DNA of 8,370 nt from an uncultured Clostridia bacterium (GTDB lineage Bacteria > Bacillota > Clostridia > Oscillospirales > CAG-272): positions 1 to 8,370 of the forward strand of contig CALAFS010000282.1 in the NCBI GenBank assembly GCA_937892405.1. Reading direction: 5' to 3'. The position numbers were made by a program, and so were the translations under genes. Below, piece by piece: positions 1 through 6,009 of this stretch (position 1 is its first letter; the number at the start of each line of letters is the position of its first letter). The notes under the pieces are model-generated. The model was not told the DNA's origin and did not search any database. It saw only the letters and a list, made by a program, of their open reading frames with translations.

Positions 1-55
1 GGGGAGGGTCAACAGACCCGCTTTTTTTGCGCACCCGGGGACCCGAACCACGCCG
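1..55. repeat. 55-bp perfect direct repeat, copy 1
   Basis: Positions 1-55 are identical to 210-264, giving a period of 209 bp. The true left boundary may lie before the window. The repeat contains a 5-bp inverted repeat (GGGTC 6-10, GACCC 15-19, loop AACA) followed by a seven-T run at 22-28, which resembles a short intrinsic terminator read on the plus strand. In this copy the right end also forms the 5' arm of a stronger hairpin (44-71). Confidence 0.95.
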
Positions 56-71
56 CTTCGCGGCTGGTTCG
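44..71. repeat. 12-bp imperfect hairpin at the right edge of repeat copy 1
   Basis: CGAACCA (44-50) plus GCCGC (52-56) pairs with GCGGC (60-64) plus TGGTTCG (65-71). C51 is bulged and the loop is TTC. There is no T run after it on the plus strand, so it is not a plus-strand terminator. The minus-strand reading superficially resembles a tRNA T-arm, but no tRNA body follows. Confidence 0.7.
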
Positions 72-116
72 AGTGTCGTGGCTCGCATAGTCGTCGGCTA
101 TCGCCTCGATACACTC
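71..116. repeat. Imperfect inverted repeat between the direct repeats
   Basis: GAGTGT (71-76) pairs with ACACTC (111-116), and an inner ATAG (87-90) pairs with CTAT (98-101). Together these allow a long, interrupted hairpin of about 46 nt. It lies in the single-copy spacer between the two 55-bp repeats and suggests that the whole 209-bp unit is a structured element. Confidence 0.5.
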
Positions 117-209
117 GGCTCTGCTGACTCCTTGCTCCCTACGACTTCGCTTGAAAAACCGTCCACCGGACGCTTTTTCCGCGCTCACCTCAGTTCGGGC
201 GCACCAATA

Positions 210-264
210 GGGGAGGGTCAACAGACCCGCTTTTTTTGCGCACCCGGGGACCCGAACCACGCCG
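210..264. repeat. 55-bp perfect direct repeat, copy 2
   Basis: This is the second identical copy of the 1-55 repeat. Identity begins at the GGGGAGGG stretch and ends at GCCG (264), after which the two copies diverge. The terminator-like part lies at 215-237. Its right end (CCCGAAC, 251-257) can pair with GTTCGGG at 193-199 just upstream, so this copy can close a larger loop of about 65 nt. The 154 bp between the copies (56-209) are present once, so this is either one and a quarter units of a tandem array cut by the window or two elements flanking a spacer. Confidence 0.95.
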
Positions 265-269
265 TGGCT

Positions 270-302
270 CCTTCCGTAGGGGGCGGCGCCCCCGACGACC
301 CG
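270..302. repeat. 33-bp interspersed repeat with GC hairpin, copy A
   Basis: This segment matches 433-465 at 29 of 33 positions. The core is a perfect 6-bp inverted repeat, GGGGGC and GCCCCC around a GGC loop. The flanking CCTTCCGT and CGACGACCCG blocks are kept in both copies. Confidence 0.75.
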
Positions 303-362
303 TTGCGCAAAGACACCGATTTTCGTTATCAGGAGACTGTTTTGCTGTCATTCTGCCCGTAG

Positions 363-381
363 GGGCGACCATCGGTCGCCC
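363..381. repeat. Short palindrome of a Clostridia-type intergenic repeat
   Basis: GGGCGACC (363-370) and GGTCGCCC (374-381) form a perfect 8-bp inverted repeat around ATC, preceded by CCCGTAGG. From memory, palindromes of this general form (TAGGGGCGACC...GGTCGCCC) are scattered between genes in many gut Clostridia genomes. No function is known to me. Confidence 0.65.
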
Positions 382-432
382 GCCTCGTCATTTTTCCATC
401 GCACCTCCAAAAGAGACTCCAACGCTATAATT

Positions 433-465
433 CCTTCCGTCAGGGTCGGCGCCCTCGACGACCCG
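433..465. repeat. 33-bp interspersed repeat, diverged copy B
   Basis: This matches 270-302 at 29 of 33 positions, with the same CCTTCCGT start and CGACGACCCG end. The mismatches fall around the hairpin core, where a shorter AGGG/CCCT stem (442-445 with 452-455) replaces the 6-bp stem of copy A. Confidence 0.7.
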
Positions 466-565
466 CCACGCCCATGCTCACCGCACGCCATCGGGAGAAT
501 CCTTCGGTATATTTTCCATCGTACGGAGGCCCCGCCGCGCTTTTTGAAAAAATACGAAATACCCG

Positions 566-594
566 TTGCAAAAACGCCTCGAATATGCTATAAT
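566..594 (+). promoter_or_regulatory. Sigma-A-type promoter for the three-gene operon
   Basis: The -35 box is TTGCAA (566-571). A 17-bp spacer follows, then a perfect TATAAT (589-594) preceded by TGC, which gives an extended -10. Transcription should start near 601. No other promoter is visible between here and the operon, so it should serve all three genes from 677 to 2737. Confidence 0.85.
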
Positions 595-600
595 CGAATT

Positions 601-676
601 AACATCACGAAAAGCTGCCTTCGGCGGCTTTTCAAATACCGACGCGTTAGCTTTCGCTAACTAAAAGAGGTGAAAA
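601..676 (+). promoter_or_regulatory. Structured 5' leader with two hairpins
   Basis: The predicted transcript starts near 601 and has two hairpins before the ribosome binding site. The first pairs GAAAAGCTGCC (609-619) with GGCGGCTTTTC (623-633), 11 bp with one U-G pair and a UUC loop. The second pairs GTTAGC (646-651) with GCTAAC (656-661) around TTTC. Neither is followed by a U tract, so they are not intrinsic terminators. They could protect the 5' end or affect access to the site AGAGGTG (666-672). I do not recognise a riboswitch class. Confidence 0.45.
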
Positions 677-1378
677 ATGAAAGACAAAGAATTGCATATC
701 GACCGAAGGTATCATGTCCTTTACACAAAAGCCTGTAAAAAAGAAATCCGGAGGAAGATTGCGCTCCATTATCCGACGGAAGAACGGGAGGCGGTGTGGG
801 AACGCGTACAATTGAAGTATGCGGATTTTCTCAAGAATTACCGTACCGATCTCGGCGGGAAGAAAAATTTTCATAACGGCAGGGGCGGGAATTACGATTG
901 CATCGCTCTGATGTCATATTATGTGATCTGCCGCGAGGTGACGGATCTTCTGGAGATTGAAGAGATGGAAGGCAATCTGTTTCTCCCCGCCTTTCGGAAG
1001 CTGAAATTTGTCGACTGCAACAAACCGTTTTTCAAGAGACTCATGTACATGGCTTTCAAGAATGCGAAGCGGCAGTGCGACAAATGGGGGGATTTCAAAA
1101 TGAATCTTGCCCCGTATGATAAAAATGCGCCGATTTATTATGAATTTACCGAGTGCCCGGTCGCGCGCTTTGCAAAAGAACATAACCTTCTTGAGGTCAT
1201 GCCCGCGCTCTGCAATCCCGATTTTGAGGGAATGGAATGTATCCACGCCCGTCTTGTACGCACGACCACCTGTGCGAACGGGGAGAGATGTGACTATACG
1301 ATCTTGGGCGACCGTGACGAATATCTGAAAGAACATAAAGAATACCGCGATGAGGCGGGATATCGGAGGAATGTATGA
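677..1378 (+). CDS. ATC hydrolase-like protein (L-2-amino-thiazoline-4-carboxylic acid hydrolase family)
   Basis: A 233-residue soluble protein with no signal peptide or membrane segment. It is assigned to the L-2-amino-thiazoline-4-carboxylic acid hydrolase-like family by pattern: an N-terminal helical part, GGNYDCIALMSYY (70-82), and a C-terminal block with ECPVARFAKEHNL (159-171), PALCNPDF (176-183), ECIHARLVRTTT (187-198) and GERCDYTI (202-209). Cys160, His169, Cys179, Asp182, Cys188, His190, Cys205 and Asp206 are candidate functional residues. Founding members hydrolyse L-ATC to N-carbamoyl-L-cysteine in bacterial cysteine production. Most Clostridia members are untested and the true substrate here is unknown. 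The ATG at 677 follows AGAGGTG (666-672). The gene opens the operon and its stop overlaps the next start (ATGA). The family call is fairly sure; the activity is not. Confidence 0.72.
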   Translation: MKDKELHIDRRYHVLYTKACKKEIRRKIALHYPTEEREAVWERVQLKYADFLKNYRTDLGGKKNFHNGRGGNYDCIALMSYYVICREVTDLLEIEEMEGNLFLPAFRKLKFVDCNKPFFKRLMYMAFKNAKRQCDKWGDFKMNLAPYDKNAPIYYEFTECPVARFAKEHNLLEVMPALCNPDFEGMECIHARLVRTTTCANGERCDYTILGDRDEYLKEHKEYRDEAGYRRNV

Positions 1379-1866
1379 TTTTTATTTTACTCGCGGAAGG
1401 TCTTGTGCTCGGAGCGCTTCTTGTTTTGTATTGTCTGATCGGGATCCGACACGGTGCCGTCGGCATGGTATTCCTTTATCATAAGGAAGTGCAGGATCGC
1501 GCGATTGAACTCGGACTTACCACCCACGAGACCATAAAGCGCCGTGCGCTCATCTTCAAGCTCGGCGGCATCGCTACTTATATCGCCTATGTGCTCCTTT
1601 GCGTGTACCTGATCAATGGCACAAGAGGATTTCTGCCCGGCTTTTTACAGATGTTTTCCATTCTTTTTGTCTGCAATCTGGTGGATCGCCTTCTTGTTGA
1701 CGGATGGTGGGTCGGACATACGAAGACATGGATCATTCCCGGTACGGAAGAGTTTATGCCCTATATCGGACGAAACGATAAAATCAAAAAGTGGATCTTC
1801 GGTACGGTCGGCATGGCAATTTATGCTCTGGCACTCGCGGGGATTATGACAATTTTTCTCCCCTGA
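1375..1866 (+). CDS. Conserved four-helix integral membrane protein, function unknown
   Basis: A 163-residue membrane protein with four likely transmembrane segments, at about residues 3-24, 62-81, 88-108 and 141-162. Between helices 1 and 2 is a charged stretch (35-58) rich in Lys, Arg, Glu and His. Between helices 3 and 4 is a striking polar block, VDRLLVDGWWVGHTK (103-117), followed by TWIIPGTEEFMPYI (118-131). The Asp104, Arg105, Asp109, His115 and Glu125/126 set looks conserved and functional rather than structural. I recall similar proteins in Clostridia, sometimes labelled permease without proof, but cannot name a family. Translation is coupled to the gene before it: ATG at 1375 overlaps the TGA at 1376-1378, with GGAGG at 1365-1369. 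It sits between a predicted hydrolase and a predicted methyltransferase, so it may anchor or act with them; that is inference. Confidence 0.8.
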   Translation: MIFILLAEGLVLGALLVLYCLIGIRHGAVGMVFLYHKEVQDRAIELGLTTHETIKRRALIFKLGGIATYIAYVLLCVYLINGTRGFLPGFLQMFSILFVCNLVDRLLVDGWWVGHTKTWIIPGTEEFMPYIGRNDKIKKWIFGTVGMAIYALALAGIMTIFLP

Positions 1867-1897
1867 ACACAAAATTTTCGGAAAGTGAGAAGACCTG

Positions 1898-2737
1898 ATG
1901 AAATACCATATTGAAAAAAATACCGTGCAGGAGACACTGGTGATTCCTCTTTACGGGCGGAAGATGTGCACCGAACTTTATCCCGCGCTCTATCAGGATG
2001 AAACCGCCGGGCATCTGATGTCGCTTGTGGACTATGATTTTTCTTTGCTGGAAGCAAAGTCGAAGAGCACGATGCAGCGCTTCGGCTTTCTCGAGGCAGC
2101 CATGCGGCAGAACGATCTCGCCTTCGAGGTGCGCTCGTATCTCGCGGATCACCCGAACGCCGCCGTCGTCAATCTCGGTTGCGGACTTGACGACACCGGG
2201 CGCCGTTGCGACAACGGCACCTGTAAAATATACAATCTCGATTTTCCCGATGTCATCGCCCTGCGAAGCGAGCTTCTTCCTGCAGGAGAACGGGAAGAAA
2301 ACATCGGTTGCGACCTGAACGATACCGCATGGTTTGAGAAGATCGACGCGTCGGGCGGCGCCGTCTTTTTTGCCGCCGGCGTTTTCTACTATTTTCTGAA
2401 GGAACAGGTAAAAACGCTTGTTACCCGTATGGCAAAGGCGTTTCCGAACGGAAAGCTCGTCTTCGACGCTGCCGGACGCCGCGCGGTAAAACTGATGCTG
2501 AAAACATGGATCAAAACCGCGAAGATCCGCGATGTCGGCGCTTATTTTTCAACCGAAGACGCCGTCTCTGAGCTTTCGGCATGGAGCGATCGTCTGACGG
2601 TCACGAGTCGCGGCTATATGCTCGGCTACCACGATCTGAAGGACCCGTCCGTCAGCTACTTTTTCCGCTTTTTGGCGAAGGTCGGCGACGGCATGATGAA
2701 GATGCGGATCGTCCGCATGGACTTTGCAAGAAAATAA
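1898..2737 (+). CDS. Class I SAM-dependent methyltransferase, LCM/COG3315 family
   Basis: A 279-residue cytoplasmic protein resembling the leucine carboxyl methyltransferase-like family (COG3315, often named O-methyltransferase involved in polyketide biosynthesis). The SAM-binding motif I is VVNLGCGLDDTGRR (90-103). It is followed by the acidic-loop motif NLDFPDVIALR (113-123), a second acidic site GCDLND (137-142), and GVFYYFLKEQV (161-171), which corresponds to the family's post-motif block. Such enzymes methylate carboxyl or hydroxyl groups on proteins or small molecules, but the label does not fix the substrate and no polyketide genes are nearby. The start is the ATG at 1898, 31 bp after the membrane gene, with only a weak ribosome site (AAGTGAGAAG, 1883-1892). 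No terminator is visible after the stop before the next promoter at 2769, so some read-through is possible. Confidence 0.83.
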   Translation: MKYHIEKNTVQETLVIPLYGRKMCTELYPALYQDETAGHLMSLVDYDFSLLEAKSKSTMQRFGFLEAAMRQNDLAFEVRSYLADHPNAAVVNLGCGLDDTGRRCDNGTCKIYNLDFPDVIALRSELLPAGEREENIGCDLNDTAWFEKIDASGGAVFFAAGVFYYFLKEQVKTLVTRMAKAFPNGKLVFDAAGRRAVKLMLKTWIKTAKIRDVGAYFSTEDAVSELSAWSDRLTVTSRGYMLGYHDLKDPSVSYFFRFLAKVGDGMMKMRIVRMDFARK

Positions 2738-2768
2738 TGGAGGAATCCGCAAAGCGTTTTGCCACCGC

Positions 2769-2797
2769 TTGACAACCGGCAAAGATTCGGATATAAT
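2769..2797 (+). promoter_or_regulatory. Consensus sigma-A promoter for the fucosidase operon
   Basis: A perfect TTGACA (2769-2774) and a perfect TATAAT (2792-2797) are separated by 17 bp. A 6-bp inverted repeat, TTTGCC (2758-2763) and GGCAAA (2778-2783), straddles the -35 box and could be an operator, though a repeat this short may be chance. Transcription should start near 2804. Confidence 0.9.
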
Positions 2798-2837
2798 TTT
2801 CCTGTAAACACCCGTTGATTGCGGAAGGGAGAATTTT

Positions 2838-4094
2838 ATGAAAAAGCGTTTGACCCTGACTGAAAAACAGACAGAATTTCTGAACTGGGAATTCGGCGTT
2901 TTCTTTCATTTCGGTATCCGGAGCTTTTATCCCGGGCATGTCGACTGGGACGGCAGAGAAATGCCGCTGTCCGGCTTTTGTCCGTCCGCTCTCGATTGCT
3001 CCGACTGGACGGAAGCCGCAAAGCGTGCAGGCGCAAAGTATGCCATTCTGACGGCAAAGCACCATGACGGCTTCGCCCTTTTCCGCTCGGCGTATACCGA
3101 ATACGGCGTCAAAAATACGCCGTGGAAGGACGGAAAGGGAGATGTCGTCGCCGAGTTCGTTGCGGCTTGCCGAAAATCCGGCTTAAAGGTAGGGCTTTAT
3201 TACTCTCCCGCACAATGGGGAGAGAGCGCCGTAAAATTCGAGAATACCAAAGAGTACGACGATTATTTCATCTCACAGGTCAGCGAGCTTCTCACAAATT
3301 ACGGGAAGATCGACTACCTTTGGTTTGACGGTTGCGGCTCGGAAAACCATGAGTATGACAAGGAAAGAATCGTTCGCGAGATCCGTCGCCTTCAGCCGGA
3401 GATTCTGACTTTCTGCGGTGCGGAATGGGATCCTTCCGTCCGTTGGATCGGAAATGAGGACGGCTACGCGTCGAAGGAGAACCCGCTCGCCGTCAGCTCC
3501 GTTCCGTTCTCCGAGCGGACAGACAGGGAAGACGGCTTCTCGGAAGAAACTCTTTTACCTGCCGAGTGCGATTGCAGAGTCCGCAACACATGGTTCTATG
3601 ACAATAACGAAGATTCCGTAAAAACCGTGGAAGAGCTTTTCGGCATGTATGAGATGTCGGTCGGCAACGGCTCGAACTTTCTTTTGAATATCGGACCGGA
3701 TAACAGAGGGCTTCTCCCCGATGCGGATAAGGCGCGTCTCCTCGCCCTCGGCGAGAAGATCCGCCGCACCTACGAAAATCCCACCTCTTTTACCGCTCCG
3801 AAAAAAGAGGAGGACGGTACCTTTTCGATCACCTCATCCGAGCCGCCTCTCGTAAACCGTGTCGTCATCTCCGAGGATCTCTCCGAAGGGCAGGCGGCTC
3901 GCGCGTTTAACCTCTATTTTTGCCCGGGACGCTATAAAAACAAGAAGCTCTTACTTTATAAGGGTGCCACCATCGGACATAAAACCATCTGCCAGCTCCC
4001 GACCGTCCGCGCGTCAAAGCTGATTCTCGAAGTCACGGAGAGCGACGGCGATTTCCTCCTCGCGGATATGAAAGCGTATCATACCGCAGAATGA
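2838..4094 (+). CDS. Alpha-L-fucosidase, glycoside hydrolase family 29
   Basis: A 418-residue enzyme expected to remove terminal alpha-L-fucose from glycans. It has no signal peptide, so it should act in the cytoplasm on imported oligosaccharides. The catalytic barrel shows FFHFG (22-26), LTAKHHDGFALF (71-82) lining the fucose pocket, and YLWFDGCG (160-167), where Asp164 fits the GH29 nucleophile. Glu207 in GNEDGYA (205-211) is a plausible acid/base by analogy with the GH29-B (alpha-1,3/4-specific) subfamily. PAECDCRVRNTWFY (241-254) and VGNGSNFLLNIGPDNRG (275-291) are typical later motifs, and a beta-rich C-terminal part runs from about 315 to 418. The ATG at 2838 follows AAGGGAG (2825-2831). 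The gene lies 34 bp before an SGNH hydrolase in the same unit. The family is very likely; the subfamily and linkage preference are inference. Confidence 0.93.
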   Translation: MKKRLTLTEKQTEFLNWEFGVFFHFGIRSFYPGHVDWDGREMPLSGFCPSALDCSDWTEAAKRAGAKYAILTAKHHDGFALFRSAYTEYGVKNTPWKDGKGDVVAEFVAACRKSGLKVGLYYSPAQWGESAVKFENTKEYDDYFISQVSELLTNYGKIDYLWFDGCGSENHEYDKERIVREIRRLQPEILTFCGAEWDPSVRWIGNEDGYASKENPLAVSSVPFSERTDREDGFSEETLLPAECDCRVRNTWFYDNNEDSVKTVEELFGMYEMSVGNGSNFLLNIGPDNRGLLPDADKARLLALGEKIRRTYENPTSFTAPKKEEDGTFSITSSEPPLVNRVVISEDLSEGQAARAFNLYFCPGRYKNKKLLLYKGATIGHKTICQLPTVRASKLILEVTESDGDFLLADMKAYHTAE

Positions 4095-4128
4095 ACTTTT
4101 TTCGGAGATATGACAGGGGAACGGAACA

Positions 4129-4725
4129 ATGAAAGAATGTTTTGAATGGATCGGAAGCTGGTGCGATCATACGGAAAAAGAGGATCTGCCCCGCGTACTC
4201 CTGATCGGAGATTCGATCACCCGCAGCTATCAGGAGAGCGTCCGCACGCTTCTTTCCGGCATCTGCTATGTGGATTATATCGCAACCTCCTACGCGATTG
4301 ATACCTCCTTTTATTATCAGCTGATCCGCGGTTTTTCGCGTGACAGCCGCTATGACCTGATTCACTTTAACCACGGACTTCACGGGATTTATATGACACG
4401 GGAGGTCTACGAGGAGCGCTTGCGTGAGCTTCTCTGCGATCTGCGCACGACGGGCGCAGGATTGGTTCTAGCAACGACAACCGTCGCATACGAATCTGGG
4501 AACTGCGCGCTTTCCGCCGCATGGATGCCCCGTATCAGAGAACGGAACGATGCGGTGTATACCGTTGCCTCGGAGCTCTCCCTTCCGATCGACGATCTCT
4601 TCCGCGTCAGCCTTGATATTCCCGCCGCTGACAGGTCGCAAGACGGAATTCATTATATGGAGGGCGGTGTCCGCCGCCTTGCCGGAGCCGTTGCCGAGAG
4701 CATTAAAAATAACCTGAAAAAATAA
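4129..4725 (+). CDS. SGNH/GDSL-type hydrolase, probable carbohydrate esterase
   Basis: A 198-residue single-domain protein without a signal peptide. Block I is LLIGDSIT (24-31), with Ser29 as the likely nucleophile. FNHGLHG (80-86) supplies the block III Gly/Asn oxyanion-hole residues, with Asn81. DGIHY (172-176) supplies catalytic Asp172 and His175. This is the complete SGNH set. Enzymes of this fold remove acetyl or other acyl groups from sugars, lipids or other substrates. The immediately upstream fucosidase suggests an intracellular de-esterification step on host or dietary glycans, which is inference. The ATG at 4129 is preceded by AGGGGA (4115-4120). No separate promoter is seen in the 34-bp gap, so co-transcription with the fucosidase is expected. 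The unit ends at the hairpin 4737-4780. Confidence 0.86.
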   Translation: MKECFEWIGSWCDHTEKEDLPRVLLIGDSITRSYQESVRTLLSGICYVDYIATSYAIDTSFYYQLIRGFSRDSRYDLIHFNHGLHGIYMTREVYEERLRELLCDLRTTGAGLVLATTTVAYESGNCALSAAWMPRIRERNDAVYTVASELSLPIDDLFRVSLDIPAADRSQDGIHYMEGGVRRLAGAVAESIKNNLKK

Positions 4726-4736
4726 GGCAGTAAATT

Positions 4737-4780
4737 CATATAAAAAAGGTCGCGCCGATCGGCACGACCTTTTTTATATG
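4737..4780. terminator. Bidirectional intrinsic terminator between convergent genes
   Basis: A perfect 16-bp inverted repeat, 4737-4752 (CATATAAAAAAGGTCG) with 4765-4780, encloses a second small palindrome, GCCGATCGGC (4754-4763). The GC stem is followed by six T residues at 4770-4775 on the plus strand and, on the minus strand, by the complement of the A run at 4742-4747. It can therefore end both the SGNH hydrolase transcript from the left and the tyrS transcript from the right. Confidence 0.93.
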
Positions 4781-4787
4781 GGATTTT

Positions 4788-6008
4788 TTATTTCAGAAGG
4801 AACTTGACAAAGCTCTTCTTTCCGCGCTTAATCAACACGCCGCTCTTCAGCGCCTCTTCCGAAACGGTCGCCTTGATGTCGGTCACTTTCTCTCCGTCGA
4901 CGGTGACGCCGCCCTGTTCGATGGCGCGTCTGCCTTCGGAACGGGAGGGAACCATCTTGCCGAGCACAAGAAGGGAATTGACATCAATCTTTCCGTCGAT
5001 CAGTGTCTCCGATGCGACCTCGACCGAAGGCGTCAGCTCACTGCTTCCGCCGACAAAGAGTGCACGGGACGCGGCTTTTGCCTTTTCCGCTTCTTCTTCA
5101 CCGTGGATGAGCTTTGTCAGCTCATAGGCGAGGATCTCTTTTGCTTCGTTGAGCTTCGCACCTTCCCATTTGTCCATCTTGTCGATCTCCTCGAGAGGCA
5201 GGAAGGTCAGCATACGGATGCACTTGAGGACATCCTTGTCGTCCACATTCCGCCAGTACTGGAAGAAGTCATAGGGCGAGGTCTTCGCAGGGTCGAGCCA
5301 TACGGCGCCGCTCTGCGTCTTGCCCATCTTCTTGCCCTCGGAATTGAGCAGGAGGTTGATCGTCATCGCATACGCGTCCTTGCCGAGCTTCTTGCGGATC
5401 AGCTCCGTGCCGTAGAGCATGTTCGACCACTGGTCGTCGCCGCCGAACTGCATGTTACAGCCGTATTCCTTGAACAGGTGGTAGAAGTCGTAGGACTGCA
5501 TAATCATATAGTTGAATTCAAGGAAGGAAAGTCCCTTTTCCATTCTCTGCTTGTAGCATTCCGCGCCGAGCATGCGGTTGACCGAGAAGCAGGCGCCCAC
5601 ATCGCGCAAAAGCTCGATGTAGTTGAGCTTCAGGAGCCAGTCGGCATTGTTGACCATCTGTGCTTTTCCTTCACCGAATTCGATGAAGCGTTCCATCTGC
5701 TTTTTGAAGCACTCGCAGTTGTGACGGATCGTCTCTGGAGTCATCATGGAGCGCATGTCACTGCGTCCCGACGGGTCACCGATATAGCCGGTACCCCCGC
5801 CGATCAGCACGATCGGACGGTTGCCCGCCATTTGAAGGCGCTTCATCAGGCAGAGCGCCATGAAGTGACCGACATGCAGGCTGTCCGCTGTCGGGTCGAA
5901 TCCGATATAGAAGGTCGCTTTTCCTTCGTTAATCAGCTCGCGGATTTCCGCTTCGTCCGTCACCTGGGCGATCAGCCCGCGCGCGACAAGCTCTTCGTAA
6001 ATTTTCAT
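4788..6008 (-). CDS. tyrS: Tyrosyl-tRNA synthetase (TyrRS)
   Basis: A 406-residue class I aminoacyl-tRNA synthetase that charges tRNA-Tyr in the cytoplasm. The Rossmann catalytic domain has FYIGFDPT (33-40), the HIGH-type motif HVGH (45-48), the tyrosine-pocket helix QSYDFYHLF (171-179), GGDDQW (189-194), and the KMSKS-type loop KMGKT (227-231). A helical anticodon-binding region follows. The last roughly 65 residues form an S4-type RNA-binding domain (SRSEGRRAIEQGGVTVDGEK and onward). Length is normal for bacterial TyrRS. The ATG (complement of 6006-6008) is preceded by GAGAGGAG (complement of 6016-6023). It is transcribed alone under a tyrosine T-box and ends at the shared terminator 4737-4780. 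A long plus-strand open frame over the same bases is only its antisense shadow. Confidence 0.98.
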   Translation of the reverse strand: MKIYEELVARGLIAQVTDEAEIRELINEGKATFYIGFDPTADSLHVGHFMALCLMKRLQMAGNRPIVLIGGGTGYIGDPSGRSDMRSMMTPETIRHNCECFKKQMERFIEFGEGKAQMVNNADWLLKLNYIELLRDVGACFSVNRMLGAECYKQRMEKGLSFLEFNYMIMQSYDFYHLFKEYGCNMQFGGDDQWSNMLYGTELIRKKLGKDAYAMTINLLLNSEGKKMGKTQSGAVWLDPAKTSPYDFFQYWRNVDDKDVLKCIRMLTFLPLEEIDKMDKWEGAKLNEAKEILAYELTKLIHGEEEAEKAKAASRALFVGGSSELTPSVEVASETLIDGKIDVNSLLVLGKMVPSRSEGRRAIEQGGVTVDGEKVTDIKATVSEEALKSGVLIKRGKKSFVKFLLK

Positions 6009-6009
6009 A

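Larger units (their letters stand above)
1..565. other. Noncoding repeat-rich intergenic island
   Basis: This stretch upstream of the first gene shows no convincing coding region. Short open frames cross it on both strands, but none has a ribosome binding site or a recognisable family, and several simply translate the repeats. It contains two copies of a 55-bp direct repeat, several GC-rich hairpins, two diverged copies of a 33-bp repeat, a palindrome at 363-381, and a short repeated motif (TTTTCCATCG followed by YAC) at 392-404 and 514-526. Positions 471-565 otherwise hold nothing I can name. It looks like an accumulation site for interspersed intergenic elements, and its upstream limit lies outside the window. 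Confidence 0.75.

Noticed and set aside
20..71. tRNA-like T-arm on the minus strand (GTGGTTCGGGTCC)
   Set aside because: No acceptor, D-arm or anticodon arm can be placed at the right distances. It is part of the repeat's hairpin.
1..264. CRISPR array
   Set aside because: There are only two repeat copies of 55 bp with a 154-bp spacer and no cas genes, which does not fit CRISPR repeat and spacer sizes.
426..431. TATAAT in the repeat island as a promoter
   Set aside because: No acceptable -35 box lies 16-18 bp upstream (ACCTCC at that place), and the strong operon promoter at 566-594 explains expression of the downstream gene.
914..1336. Minus-strand open frame of 140 codons
   Set aside because: It is antisense to the ATC hydrolase-like gene, lacks a promoter or ribosome site, and has no family pattern.
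2750..2763. Terminator after the methyltransferase (GCAAA/TTTGC)
   Set aside because: The stem is only 5 bp, AT-rich, and has no T run after it.
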